In this document: positions 10,060 through 19,306 of the stretch, piece by piece
Position numbering within the stretch: the stretch's first letter is position 1
Layout of the letters: the number at the start of each line of letters is the position of its first letter
Source: Neolewinella aquimaris
GTDB taxonomy: Bacteria > Bacteroidota > Bacteroidia > Chitinophagales > Saprospiraceae
Direction: 5' to 3'
DNA: 64,000 bases
Assembly: GCF_014197245.1 (NCBI RefSeq)
Contig: NZ_JACIFF010000001.1
Coordinates: 186,001-250,000, forward strand
The notes under the pieces: model-generated
Told to the model about the DNA's origin: nothing
Seen by the model: the letters and a program-made list of their open reading frames with translations, nothing else
Database searches by the model: none
Position numbers and translations under genes: made by a program

Positions 10060-10767
10060 ATGTTTCTGAATCACCTTATTTTACTCCTGCAGGCGCAGGG
10101 CGATCTTAACCTGGACCCCGTCGTGCCACCGGCCATGGAAGCCGAGAGCTTATTCGACGTCCTGCTCGAGTCCGGTATCCTCACCATGATAATCGTGGGT
10201 ATCCTGCTCCTGCTGTTCATCATTGGCCTCTACATATTTTCGGAACGCTACATCACCATCAAGGCGGCCGGCTCCGATGACGAAGGCTTTATGGAGCGGA
10301 TCCGCCGGGAGATTTCTTCCGGCAACATGGCCAATGCACGTGCCCTGTGCACAACGACCGACAGTCCCGTAGCCCGCATGGTAGATAAGGGTTTACAGCG
10401 GATCGGGCGCCCGTTGAGGGACATCGATGCAGCCGTGGAGAACGTCGGTAATCTCGAAGTGTTTCGGTTGGAAAAGGGCCTCAGTACGCTGGCCAGTATT
10501 GCCGGTGCCGCACCCATGATCGGCTTTTTCGGTACCGTAACCGGTATGATCAATGCGTTTTATGAGATGTCCAACGCCCAGAACATTACACCCGACGTGC
10601 TCGCCGGGGGCATCTACTCGGCCCTTCTGACCACCGCCGCCGGACTGTTTATCGGTATCCTGGCCTTCGTAGGCTACAACTTGCTGGTTGCCCAGGTAGA
10701 ACGGGTCGTCTACAAAATGGAGCGATCCACGACAGAGTTTATGGATTTGCTCCAGGAGCCCGGCTAA
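10060..10767 (+). CDS. exbB: MotA/TolQ/ExbB-family proton channel
   Basis: A 235-residue inner-membrane protein. Three transmembrane helices are visible: ILTMIIVGILLLLFIIGLYIF (about 43-63), the helix with IAGAAPMIGFFGTVTGMI, and the helix with SALLTTAAGLFIGILAF. The G-T-V-x-G-M and A-L-x-T-T-x-x-G signatures typify ExbB/TolQ. The family forms a pentameric proton channel with ExbD that energises TonB-dependent transport or Tol functions. It is first in an operon with two ExbD genes (50 bp, then 14 bp gaps). No tonB gene follows, so whether it powers TonB or a Tol/gliding-type motor cannot be settled here. Confidence 0.9.
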   Translation: MFLNHLILLLQAQGDLNLDPVVPPAMEAESLFDVLLESGILTMIIVGILLLLFIIGLYIFSERYITIKAAGSDDEGFMERIRREISSGNMANARALCTTTDSPVARMVDKGLQRIGRPLRDIDAAVENVGNLEVFRLEKGLSTLASIAGAAPMIGFFGTVTGMINAFYEMSNAQNITPDVLAGGIYSALLTTAAGLFIGILAFVGYNLLVAQVERVVYKMERSTTEFMDLLQEPG

Positions 10768-10817
10768 GGCCACTACCGTCAATTGAGAGGGGCATTGAAA
10801 CTTACAACAGCAAGAAC

Positions 10818-11219
10818 ATGGGATTAAAACGATCGAATAAGGCCAACGCGCAGTTCAATATGTCGTCCCTGACTGACATCATCTTCTTGTTGCTCATCTT
10901 CTTTATGCTCACCTCTAACTTCGTACAGATCCGGCCCTTTGATTTACCAAAGTCCGATAGCCAGACCGTCGCCCCTACGAACATCGTAGTGGAACTAGAG
11001 AAATCCGGCGCGCTGCGCGTCAACAACATCACCGTCACGGAAGCGTCCGTGCTCGCGGCCCTCAGCGATGCCCTGGAGCAAACCAACAATCAGAAGGATG
11101 CGACCGTGACCATCGTGGCGGAGACCGGAGTTCCGTTTAGCCGCATCACGCCGATCATGAACCTGGCGGCTCAGCGACGGGCCCGGGCGATCATCGCCAC
11201 TCAACCCATACAGGGATAA
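10818..11219 (+). CDS. exbD: ExbD/TolR-family stator protein 1
   Basis: A 133-residue bitopic protein: a basic cytoplasmic N-terminus (MGLKRSNKANAQFNMSS), one transmembrane helix whose start carries the proton-relay Asp (SLTDIIFLLLIFFMLTS), and a periplasmic domain of about 90 residues (VVELEKSGALRVNNITV to the end). It works with ExbB as the proton-driven stator. It is paralogous to the next gene: the segment NMSSLTDIIFLLLIFFMLTS is the same in both, while the periplasmic parts differ. Confidence 0.9.
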   Translation: MGLKRSNKANAQFNMSSLTDIIFLLLIFFMLTSNFVQIRPFDLPKSDSQTVAPTNIVVELEKSGALRVNNITVTEASVLAALSDALEQTNNQKDATVTIVAETGVPFSRITPIMNLAAQRRARAIIATQPIQG

Positions 11220-11233
11220 ACGATCCAGCAGCT

Positions 11234-11629
11234 ATGGCCCTAAAGAAACGATCGAAAGTAAGCGCGGAATTTAATATGTCGTCCCTGACCGACATCATCT
11301 TCTTGCTGCTTATTTTCTTCATGCTCACCTCTACGGTCGTGGCCCCCAACGCCCTAAATCTAAAGTTGCCCGGTCGCTCCGATACACCGGCCGCTCCGGC
11401 CACGGATCGTTTAGACGAAGTACGCATCGACGCTACGGGAGGTTTCTTCTTCAACGACCGCCGGATCAGTCAGTCTGAACTGGAAGGACGGTTACAACAG
11501 CAGGCCGGACGGGGATACAGCATGCTCATTGCCCCCGATCGCGAAGCCCCCGTGGAGGGCGTAGTAACCGTGATGGATATGGCGATGCGCCTCGATATCA
11601 ACGGGGTTTTGGCGGCGGAAGAACAGTGA
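11234..11629 (+). CDS. exbD: ExbD/TolR-family stator protein 2
   Basis: A 131-residue paralog of the preceding ExbD, 14 bp downstream in the same operon. It has the same basic N-terminus plus Asp-bearing transmembrane helix and a periplasmic domain (DEVRIDATGGFFFNDRRIS). Paired ExbDs after one ExbB are common in Bacteroidota, where two ExbD types may sit in one motor. The last 138 bp overlap the convergent gene at 11492-12079 on the opposite strand. Confidence 0.9.
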   Translation: MALKKRSKVSAEFNMSSLTDIIFLLLIFFMLTSTVVAPNALNLKLPGRSDTPAAPATDRLDEVRIDATGGFFFNDRRISQSELEGRLQQQAGRGYSMLIAPDREAPVEGVVTVMDMAMRLDINGVLAAEEQ

Positions 11630-12079
11630 AGCAACTTTCACGCGACGTTTTAGCGTGATGGAGCCCGGCACACAGGGGCCGTATTCGCTACTACCCCACC
11701 AGGGGCCGGTGAGCACCAGGGCGTCTTTTTGGTAATCTACCCACAACTCATACTCCTTCATACACCACGCTACGGCGAGTCCAGCCTTGTTGTTGCGCAG
11801 GATCTCCGTCTCCGTGATGCGCCAACTGCCACTCGCAGTTTGGTAGCCACTTAGCTTCATTTCGGCCTCCAGTGCCCCGAGTTTGACAAAGGCCGTTCCC
11901 CTCAGGCTAATTCCAATCTGCTCGATGTCGAAATACAGTTCAAAGCGATCGGAAAAACCGCCTTCGTTTTGCAGGAGCAATCCAGTCCAACTGCCCGACA
12001 GGTCCTGGTGCACCTGGGCCGAGACCTGCCGTACGGATAGGAGAGATAGGGCAATGAACAAACACTGTATGGGCTTCAC
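11492..12079 (-). CDS. Small exported protein of unknown function with C-terminal antisense overlap
   Basis: An unrecognised protein of 195 residues. The start is GTG at 12079 and gives a signal peptide (KPIQCLFIALSLLSVRQVSAQ). Residues 25-150 look like one beta-rich domain (LSGSWTGLLLQNEGG, YFDIEQIGISLRGTAFV, SGSWRITETEIL, GSITLKRRV), lipocalin-like in style. The final 45 or so residues run antisense through the exbD coding end and have the flavour of a shadow reading (HRHIHHGYYALHGG). I infer that the ancestral stop was near codon 150 and was lost. A TACCTTTC box sits 4 nt before the GTG, which supports real expression. Confidence 0.62.
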   Translation of the reverse strand: MKPIQCLFIALSLLSVRQVSAQVHQDLSGSWTGLLLQNEGGFSDRFELYFDIEQIGISLRGTAFVKLGALEAEMKLSGYQTASGSWRITETEILRNNKAGLAVAWCMKEYELWVDYQKDALVLTGPWWGSSEYGPCVPGSITLKRRVKVASLFFRRQNPVDIEAHRHIHHGYYALHGGFAIGGNEHAVSPSGLLL

Positions 12080-12083
12080 CGCC

Positions 12084-12091
12084 GAAAGGTA
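12084..12091 (-). promoter_or_regulatory. -7 promoter-like element TACCTTTC
   Basis: A minus-strand TACCTTTC (consensus TAnnTTTG) ending 4 nt before the GTG of the exported-protein gene. It is another example of a nearly leaderless arrangement. Confidence 0.4.
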
Positions 12092-12113
12092 GAGAATTTT
12101 CTAACTGAAGCAC

Positions 12114-12158
12114 AATCGAAAGCGCCCCCCGACCGACGGTCGGGGGGCGCTTTCGATT
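12114..12158. terminator. Perfect 21-bp hairpin with a 3-nt loop
   Basis: Two 21-nt arms (12114-12134 and 12138-12158) are exact reverse complements around a GAC loop. The core is GCGCCCCCCGACC with AATCGAAA flanks. It lies 20 bp after the ompA-like stop, so it most likely ends that transcript; no long T tract follows on either strand. Confidence 0.75.
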
Positions 12159-12178
12159 AACCGATTGGAGTGGTCCGC

Positions 12179-13699
12179 CTAGTTACGATCCATCTCCATG
12201 CCTTCGGGGGCAGGGTCTTCCTGAGCACCATTGATTCCGGTGAGGAATTCCACGCGACGGTTCACCAGGCTGCGGTCAAGCGGCACGATGGCTTCGTCTT
12301 CACCACGGTACTGCAGTACCAGTTGGTCGCGGTTCACCCCGTGTACGGTAACCAGGTGATCAACCACATTTAGAGCACGGCGGTAGGACAGGTTAAGGTT
12401 TCGGTCGGTGGTGCCGGTCCGGTCCGTGTACCCGCGTACAACGACCTTCATGTTCGGGTTGCCCTTCACTACGCGGGCAACGCCAGCCAGCATACCGTAA
12501 TCATCGTACTTCACTTCGGCCGAGTTCAGCGGGAAGTAGATCGTGGGCAGATAGGTGCTGCCGTTACGCTGGAAGATGGTGTCCTGCCGGAAGCGATCGA
12601 GGCTCGAATCGATGAGCGCCTGAATCTCACCTTCGGTAAGCGGAGCGTCAATCCGTTCGGTAACTACACCGTCGGCATTAACCACTTCGCCTTCGCGGGG
12701 AGGGAAGAAGGGTTCGAGATCCCGGTAATCGGGTACACCGTCCTTGTCGCTGTCGAGAGTACGTCCCCGGCTGTCAACCGGTACTCCACTAGGGGTGTCA
12801 TTCTCCTGGTCGATTGAGTTTACGATGCCATCACCGTCATCGTCCATGGTGGCTTCGTCGACGCGACGGTTGATCATTGCAATGTCCTCCTTGACGGGAG
12901 TGAAGGCGTTGGTCCAGTAGCGAGGTTCGGTCTTGCGTTCGGGATTGCCCAGGTTGAAATTGAGGGAAACTCCGGCGATGTTCTGCACGTCACGGAAATC
13001 GCTGGCATCATAGCCATCGACAATGTCGGCACGCTTGCCCAGCGGTACGAGTGCCTGGTATTCGACGCCGATGTTGAAGCGGGGGTTAATGCGGAAGTTG
13101 ATGCCCGTTCCGAAGGCAGCGTGGGTCTGGAAGGATTTGTCGACTACCCCATTGCGGTTTTCGGCAAAGGGACGGTTGGTTCCATCGCAGCCGTAGCGGT
13201 TGCCGGTTTCTCTGTTGCACTGAAACTCGTTGCCAAAAAAGTTGAATCCGGCACCGGCCATCATGTACACGTTGACGTTGCGAATGTCGCCCTTAAAGGT
13301 GAAGTTGTTAAGCGTCACTACGCCATAGGCGGTTCCACTGTACCAGTCGGTATCAAACCGGCGGTTGCCGTCGCTCTGTGCCCTGCCGTCATCGCCCTTG
13401 CTTCTGGCGTAGAGCGCATCCAGACGCAGGGAGAACAGGTGATCGAGAGACTTTCTCACGTGCAGACCGGCACCATACCCCCCCTTTGAGGTCACGTCGC
13501 TCGAGAGCCAGGAATAGACCGGTGAAATCCCGACTTCCAGCATTGAGTTCTGGTCTCGCTTATTTACGGGAGCTTGCATTTCCCCTTCCTGGACAGTGGA
13601 AGTAGCATCATCGGTGGTAGGCATTGGCGTGCCCTGCGCATGAATGACTCCACCCAAGCTGAAGCACAGGCAGAAGATTAAAAGGCTAAGAATTTTCAT
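12179..13699 (-). CDS. OmpA-family outer-membrane protein with N-terminal beta-barrel
   Basis: A 506-residue outer-membrane protein. The signal peptide is MKILSLLIFCLCFSLGGVIHAQ. Residues about 50-260 resemble a porin-like beta-barrel (YGAGLHVRKSLDHLFSLRLD, FNIGVEYQALVPLG). A linker rich in Asp (DDDGDGIVNSID, DSDKDGVPDYRDLEPF) looks like thrombospondin type 3 calcium-binding repeats. The C-terminus (about 377-490) is the peptidoglycan-binding OmpA domain: YFPLNSAEVKYDD, VVVRGYTDRTGT, NLSYRRALNVVDHL. It tethers the outer membrane to the wall. Transcribed alone from a TACCTTTG promoter about 115 nt upstream and ended by the hairpin at 12114-12158. Confidence 0.9.
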   Translation of the reverse strand: MKILSLLIFCLCFSLGGVIHAQGTPMPTTDDATSTVQEGEMQAPVNKRDQNSMLEVGISPVYSWLSSDVTSKGGYGAGLHVRKSLDHLFSLRLDALYARSKGDDGRAQSDGNRRFDTDWYSGTAYGVVTLNNFTFKGDIRNVNVYMMAGAGFNFFGNEFQCNRETGNRYGCDGTNRPFAENRNGVVDKSFQTHAAFGTGINFRINPRFNIGVEYQALVPLGKRADIVDGYDASDFRDVQNIAGVSLNFNLGNPERKTEPRYWTNAFTPVKEDIAMINRRVDEATMDDDGDGIVNSIDQENDTPSGVPVDSRGRTLDSDKDGVPDYRDLEPFFPPREGEVVNADGVVTERIDAPLTEGEIQALIDSSLDRFRQDTIFQRNGSTYLPTIYFPLNSAEVKYDDYGMLAGVARVVKGNPNMKVVVRGYTDRTGTTDRNLNLSYRRALNVVDHLVTVHGVNRDQLVLQYRGEDEAIVPLDRSLVNRRVEFLTGINGAQEDPAPEGMEMDRN

Positions 13700-13814
13700 G
13701 GAAATGATTCTAGAAATTAGTTTGATGGGTGGTGGTCCGGCATGCCGGTAGTGATTCGAAGTGATATGGTACGCGGCAAATTGCCGATTTTCGGTTAACT
13801 TCTAGTTCATTTGT

Positions 13815-13822
13815 CAAAGGTA
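13815..13822 (-). promoter_or_regulatory. -7 promoter element TACCTTTG for the ompA-like gene
   Basis: An exact minus-strand TAnnTTTG match 115 nt before the OmpA-family ATG, implying a leader of about 110 nt. A divergent box for the next gene lies at 13871-13878. Confidence 0.55.
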
Positions 13823-13870
13823 GCAGTTGTTCAGCAAATGACCATTCTTTTTATAATTACCTTCTCTTGC

Positions 13871-13878
13871 TACCTTTG
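13871..13878 (+). promoter_or_regulatory. -7 promoter element TACCTTTG for the arginase-fold gene
   Basis: An exact TAnnTTTG match 13 nt before the ATG at 13892. It lies inside the longer open frame that begins at 13811 and so supports the downstream start. Confidence 0.55.
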
Positions 13879-13891
13879 TTGGCCCCTGCCT

Positions 13892-14977
13892 ATGTACAGC
13901 ACCTGGTTATCCTCAAGCCCCCTCGATCCCACCACTTTCGGCCCCGCCTCGGTTGCCGGTCACCTAACTGCCGACCCCTCGCCGACCACGCGGGTGGCCC
14001 TGATCGGAGTGAATGCAGCCACCGCCGATGCAGTGCGCCATCACCTATACAGCCACTACTGGGATTTCGGAGGTCTGGACCTCGTAGACCTTGGAAACCT
14101 CCGTAAGCAAACGATCGACTTCACCATTCCGCTGCTCCGCGAACTTTACTCAGCCGGTATTGTCCCCATCCTGTTGGGGGACCAAGACCGGATGCTCAGT
14201 GCCCAGTACTTGGCCTTCGGTGAACTCAATCGACAAGTAGGCATTTTTGCCGTCGATCAGCGGGTAAACCTGCGCTCCTCGGGTGAATTAGGTCCGGACC
14301 GTGCGCTTGATGCAGCCATCTACCGGGAAGCCCCCCCCGTTTTCCACCTTTCCCACGCCGGCTCTCAGCGACATCTGGTAGACCCGGGACTCGAGTACCT
14401 TTTTGCCGCCCGCCACTTCGAAAACTACCCCCTTGGTCAGTCACGCGCGAACCTGGCGGATCTGGAACCAGCGATACGCGACGCCGACCTTTTCGCGCTT
14501 GGCCTTGGGGCGATTCAGTGGTCGGAAGCCCCGGCGCAGGGAGGTCATCACCCATCCGGCTTTTCCCTGCAGGAGGCCAGTCAGCTCTGCTATTATGCCG
14601 GAAACAGCGATCGCCTTGCCTCCTTCGGGCTTTATGGCTTTGACTTGGAACACCCGAATCAAGACGGTCGTCAGCTCACTGCAGCGGCCTACGCGCAGCT
14701 CGCATGGTATTTCCTCCACGGCCTCAGCCGGAGGGTGAAGGATTTTCCGGTATCCCTTACCGGCATGGCGGAGTACGTCGTGGACACCACCCTGGCCGGC
14801 CGGCTTACCTTTTGGCGGTCGCCGCGGAGTAGCCGCTGGTGGGTCCAGGTACCCACGGAGACCTACCGCGGGGAAGCCCGTAACCGTCTGGTGTCCTGCA
14901 GTTATCAGGACTATCTGACGAGCAGCAAAGAAGGTAAGCTGCCCGACCGAATCCTGAGTGCTTTTAGCCGGTATTAA
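13892..14977 (+). CDS. Arginase/formimidoylglutamase-fold protein with degenerate metal site
   Basis: About 361 residues, resembling ureohydrolases (arginase, agmatinase, formimidoylglutamase) in layout: the strand VALIGVNAAT, a long alpha/beta core, and PLLRELYSAGIVPILLGDQD where active enzymes have GGxHS. The usual Mn ligands are not recognisable: the expected DAHxD is AVDQRVN, and the expected SxDxDxxDP is LGLGAIQWSEAP. It may therefore be a pseudoenzyme or a Bacteroidota-specific non-catalytic branch. I start at 13892 because a promoter box lies at 13871-13878; starting at 13811 would add a hydrophobic N-terminus. It is a single gene, divergent from the OmpA-family gene. Confidence 0.7.
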   Translation: MYSTWLSSSPLDPTTFGPASVAGHLTADPSPTTRVALIGVNAATADAVRHHLYSHYWDFGGLDLVDLGNLRKQTIDFTIPLLRELYSAGIVPILLGDQDRMLSAQYLAFGELNRQVGIFAVDQRVNLRSSGELGPDRALDAAIYREAPPVFHLSHAGSQRHLVDPGLEYLFAARHFENYPLGQSRANLADLEPAIRDADLFALGLGAIQWSEAPAQGGHHPSGFSLQEASQLCYYAGNSDRLASFGLYGFDLEHPNQDGRQLTAAAYAQLAWYFLHGLSRRVKDFPVSLTGMAEYVVDTTLAGRLTFWRSPRSSRWWVQVPTETYRGEARNRLVSCSYQDYLTSSKEGKLPDRILSAFSRY

Positions 14978-15224
14978 TCTCGTCGCCTGATTAAAGGTAT
15001 TTCCACCCCAGAATGCTTATCTTCGTTTGTAATAGGTCACTATGCCTATATACGTTTTTTCTTTTCCGGTGCTTTCACCCATTTTAATAAAACACGTGTC
15101 ACCGGCCCACACCGCTTCCGGCACACGGTTTTGATCTTTTTTGCACCGGGTAGTATAAGTTGGCCTGCATTGACACTTACCTCCGTGCGGTAGGCTGACG
15201 CCGTATTCTTACACCCACACACTC

Positions 15225-18200
15225 TTGAATTTGATATTTCTCAGATCACTAGCCATTCTAGTCATCGTTGTTTGTCAGCAAGCCGTCGGCCAGTCGCAGA
15301 CCTTCTGCGGCGGAGAGAACTCTTTTTTACTCCCCCCGGCCCGGACGTTCTGTGTCAACAACAACGATTCAGCCCGAATTTCCTTCAATCTTATCAACGA
15401 AGGAGACCCCGGCGACTATACTATATCCTTCCCCAACGGCACCGACACCACTTACGTAGGAGTGGATGGTTCCCTGCAGATCATCCACGACATGGAATTT
15501 ATCTGCTCCAACCCGCCCGGGGATCCCATCAGGCCCAGTAGGGGAGAGGAGTTTTATGCCTACCGGGGTGAGTTGATCATTACCCGAACGGATTGCGTGG
15601 ACGATGACCTGAAGCCTCAGGTAGGTACTTACCCGTTCAACATCATTCCGAATCCCATCAGTGATATTACAATCAACGGTCGCGTATGTGGGGAGCCACC
15701 GTATAACTTAAGTTTTGATGCCAAGCTATGTAACGACGACCTGGTCAAGGAGTACCAGTGGTACTTGAATGGACGTCTTCTTCCTAACGCTACCGGCAAA
15801 ACGCTTAGAGATGTCATACTGCCCACCGCAGGTGAGTACATCGTCCGGCTGGAGACGACCACCTTCAGTGATAAATGTGAGTCATTCGCTTTCGAACGAC
15901 CAGTGATTGTCGTCGGTGAGCCAACCATCGAACTGAACTACACTGTAGATAGCTCCGCGCTATGCTCCCCCGTCGTCACCGTTACGACCGACACCCGGTA
16001 CGATGACGTCACCTCCTTTATGTGGTCTAGTTCTTCTCCCGATGTCAGCTTCTCCGATGTTGCCGCCCCGAGTCCGGTCATCACCGTTCTGAATAGCCAG
16101 TCGGGCACCCGAACGATCACCCTCACCGTCGAAAACGAATATTGCAACTCGGTTAGTGAATCCTTCGACATCACTACGTATAGCGAGCAGCGGCTTCGCA
16201 CCACCCAAGCCCTTCGCGCGTGTTCGGGCGTGCCCATCACCTTTTGTGATCGCCTGGTGTACGAACCCGCACCTGTGACCATTCTCTGGACAACCGACGA
16301 TCCCGCCCGTATCGAGGGGGCCAATACCGCTTGTCCGGAGGTAACCTTCACCCAGGGTGGCACCTACGAGCTGACCGCCACCGGGACGAACATTTGTGGC
16401 GATCGCTTCACGGAGACCTTCCCGGTGACCGTACGGGACGATGCCCCCCTTCAGCTTGATTTTTCCAGCGTGGATACGCTGTGTCCGGGCTCCGAGCCCC
16501 TCAATTTATTTCACTACATTCAAGGATCGGAAAACGTGAGCAAGATCACCGGTCCCGGCGTTATCGGAAACTTTTTTAACCCTGCCCATCTGAGCGGTAC
16601 GGTCTCCTTAGCGGTTTCCGATAGTTGCGGATCCCTCTATCCATTCGAAATTTTTGTGCTTTCCGAGGGCGTGTATGCCGGCGGTGACCCCCACGTTTGC
16701 ATGGGTGACTCCATCGATCTGTATGCCCTACAGGAAGGTACCTATTCGGGACCGGGGGTGAGCGACAACGTATTCTCTTCCGTTGGTTTGGAGGCCGGTA
16801 CCTACACCATAGACTTTGTAAGTACGAATCTCTGTGGGGGGGAAGGATCTTTCGACATCACCGTGGAGCCCATACCCGTTGCAAGTTTCGACATGATCAG
16901 CGACGGCTGTTTGGGCGGGGACGCAGGTGCAAAGTTTCCCGTGAACGAGCCGATCAGTCTGGTCAATCGCTCCGATGCAGAGGTATTATGTTATTCCGTG
17001 TTGGAGACCGGCGACAAGCTTTGCGGGAGCAACGAGGCTGTCTTTACGTTGCCGGTCGCGGGAATGTACACCTTCCAGCAAGTCGTTGCCTTTGCGGGAG
17101 GACTTTGTACGGACACCCTACGCCAGAAGATTGAAGTTATACCGGTATTCAAACCACATTACGCGATCCAGATCGACAGTACGGATTGTGATTCAATCCT
17201 CATTTCCTTTCTTAACGGCGGGGGCACGGACCTGAATACATATTCATGGACCTTTTCCAGTGGCGACACCCTCCAGTTGGAGAACCCTACGCTCCGGCTC
17301 CTGCGCCCCTACAGTGCTGAAGTACTGACTGCTACGGTAACGGCTACTGACGGCTGCATCACCGTGCGGGACACCTTTCCCATCAATCTTCCCCGCCGAT
17401 TTCAGGTGTCTTTCGGGATTCTGAACGACAACAACACCATCTGCTCCGGCGATACGGCATTCCTGGTCAATAATTCGGTCGGTGCGTTTAACCTACTGGC
17501 TACACTGAATGGCGGAAGGCAAATCGACTCGCTGCCTACCAGTCTGATAATTGAGAATCACTCTGAAGAAGTGCTAAAGTATCCGATTCGCCTCGACGGG
17601 ACTAATCCCAGCTGCCCGGCCGAGTATGCAGTGGATACACTACTTATCGCTCCGGTGAATACCCAGGCCGCCTTTACGCTACACTACGACGACAGTTGCT
17701 CGCCGGCGCAGGTGGAGTTGATCAATCATTCCACACCGGGCAGTGTAAACCGGATCATTTGGGGAGATGGCTCCACCTTTCAGGGGATCAGGGCATTCGA
17801 TACGGCATCGTACACTTACGCCGTTGAGCGCGATACTAATTTCACGATCTCCCTGAGTTCCCAGCTCTGTGGCTCCGATACCTTCAGCACGAACTTCATG
17901 GTCAGAGCTAGTCCGGATGCCTCGTTTAACATTGCAGCTCCGGATGGTGACTGTGTCGACGAGGAAATCATTTTCAATCCGGTTGCGGCAGCACGGGGGA
18001 ACAGCATGGCCTGGCGCTTTGGCGATGGAAAAACCTCCATGCATCACCGCCCGCACCATACGTACGACACTACCGGCACCTACCGTGTGCGCCTGGAAGT
18101 AACCAATTCCAACGGATGCCGTGCCGTCGACAGTACGGAGTTGGTGATCGGCAACTACACTGGCCCTGCGCTTGCCGTATCCATTCCTCCTGCCGTTTGC

Positions 18201-18944
18201 GAAGATGCGCCGTTGAACCTGGATTTACCGAACGGCGTGGACAACCTGTTCTTTGATTACGGAAACGATAGTCGTTCCGGTAAGCCGATCGACCGGCCTT
18301 ATCAGGAAGAAGGAGAGTATGAGTTGACCGTAACGAAAACCGACAAGAACGGGTGCAGCATCGACACCACGCGCACCATAAAGGTCCATCCGCGCTTCTC
18401 GGTCGAGATCATCCCCGATGAAGACCTGACGGTTGAGTTCGGGACCCCCCTCGAGTTGTCTTTTCGGGCGATGCCTGCCCGCAGACTGGACAGCATCCGC
18501 TGGTACGGCGATTCGGTTGTCAGTCCCTACACTCGGGCTACCACGGTATTTCCCTCCGGAGATGGCGTTTACGAAGTCATGGTAACCGATGAGTACGGCT
18601 GCCTTGCCACGGATTCCATACGCGTGGCCGTCAGCAAGGAATACGAACGGCGGGTGTACGTACCGAATATATTTAGCCCGAACGGCGACGGGCGCAACGA
18701 AACCTTCGGAATAGACGTGAAGCCAAATACGGTGCGCGCCATTCGGTACCTGCGCATCATCAACCGCTGGGGGACGATGGTCTACGAATGCCAAAACTGT
18801 CCGGCCGGCAATTCCGGCAACGGGTGGGACGGCACCGTAGGCGGTAAACCCATGCAGTCTGCTATCTACCTGTGGGCTGCGGAAATCGAGTTTGCGGATG
18901 GCGTAAGCAAGGTGTTTTCCGGCGATGTAACGCTCATTCGGTGA
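15225..18944 (+). CDS. Giant secreted PKD/Ig-repeat protein with T9SS type B (gliding-type) C-terminal domain, copy 1
   Basis: A 1239-residue secreted or surface adhesin-like protein. It starts at TTG (15225) with a signal peptide ending near VGQSQ. Many Cys residues are scattered through the N-terminal half. The body consists of Ig/PKD-like beta domains; a clear PKD motif AWRFGDGKTSMHHRPHHTY lies near residue 930. The end (about 1145-1239) is the gliding-motility/T9SS type B sorting domain: YVPNIFSPNGDGRNETFGI, then LRIINRWGTMVYEC, GNGWDG and VFSGDVTLIR. It is closely paralogous, domain for domain, to the next gene. A TATCTTCG box lies at 15018-15025, some 200 nt upstream; that leader shows no other feature to me. 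Confidence 0.88.
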   Translation: MNLIFLRSLAILVIVVCQQAVGQSQTFCGGENSFLLPPARTFCVNNNDSARISFNLINEGDPGDYTISFPNGTDTTYVGVDGSLQIIHDMEFICSNPPGDPIRPSRGEEFYAYRGELIITRTDCVDDDLKPQVGTYPFNIIPNPISDITINGRVCGEPPYNLSFDAKLCNDDLVKEYQWYLNGRLLPNATGKTLRDVILPTAGEYIVRLETTTFSDKCESFAFERPVIVVGEPTIELNYTVDSSALCSPVVTVTTDTRYDDVTSFMWSSSSPDVSFSDVAAPSPVITVLNSQSGTRTITLTVENEYCNSVSESFDITTYSEQRLRTTQALRACSGVPITFCDRLVYEPAPVTILWTTDDPARIEGANTACPEVTFTQGGTYELTATGTNICGDRFTETFPVTVRDDAPLQLDFSSVDTLCPGSEPLNLFHYIQGSENVSKITGPGVIGNFFNPAHLSGTVSLAVSDSCGSLYPFEIFVLSEGVYAGGDPHVCMGDSIDLYALQEGTYSGPGVSDNVFSSVGLEAGTYTIDFVSTNLCGGEGSFDITVEPIPVASFDMISDGCLGGDAGAKFPVNEPISLVNRSDAEVLCYSVLETGDKLCGSNEAVFTLPVAGMYTFQQVVAFAGGLCTDTLRQKIEVIPVFKPHYAIQIDSTDCDSILISFLNGGGTDLNTYSWTFSSGDTLQLENPTLRLLRPYSAEVLTATVTATDGCITVRDTFPINLPRRFQVSFGILNDNNTICSGDTAFLVNNSVGAFNLLATLNGGRQIDSLPTSLIIENHSEEVLKYPIRLDGTNPSCPAEYAVDTLLIAPVNTQAAFTLHYDDSCSPAQVELINHSTPGSVNRIIWGDGSTFQGIRAFDTASYTYAVERDTNFTISLSSQLCGSDTFSTNFMVRASPDASFNIAAPDGDCVDEEIIFNPVAAARGNSMAWRFGDGKTSMHHRPHHTYDTTGTYRVRLEVTNSNGCRAVDSTELVIGNYTGPALAVSIPPAVCEDAPLNLDLPNGVDNLFFDYGNDSRSGKPIDRPYQEEGEYELTVTKTDKNGCSIDTTRTIKVHPRFSVEIIPDEDLTVEFGTPLELSFRAMPARRLDSIRWYGDSVVSPYTRATTVFPSGDGVYEVMVTDEYGCLATDSIRVAVSKEYERRVYVPNIFSPNGDGRNETFGIDVKPNTVRAIRYLRIINRWGTMVYECQNCPAGNSGNGWDGTVGGKPMQSAIYLWAAEIEFADGVSKVFSGDVTLIR

Positions 18945-19306
18945 TCCGAACGTTGCACCTGCGTTCCCGCCCGAGCCCCTCCATTGTACCGGCAAAGAAA
19001 TATAAGTGTTAAAGTTTGAAATGGCGCGGCAATATATAGGCCCCCCATATCGCTATCCCTACATCGCCGGCAATGCAGCCGGTATCGATTATTGTATTCG
19101 CCCTTCGGGGCAGCGATTTTGGATTTTATTATTTCCTGGTCAATTGTTGCCAGCGTCTCTCAAACGAAAAATAGGTCGGTTTCCTTCTTTTGTATTCGAC
19201 CCGACCCCGTCACCTCTCATTTGGCCTTTCCCGGTCAGAGCCGACGCCTTTATCTCTACCCGTTTGTAGGAGCTGACAGAATTGAGCAAAAATTGCCTCA
19301 GTTAAG
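18945..19306. other. Intergenic leader between the tandem giant paralogs
   Basis: 362 bp with no convincing gene. It is locally AT-rich and probably holds the promoter of the second paralog: TACCCGTTTG near 19258 is a loose -7-like match, about 40 nt before the ATG at 19307. A short CCGGC/GCCGG inverted repeat lies near 19065-19080. The short open frames in it have no coding character. Confidence 0.4.
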
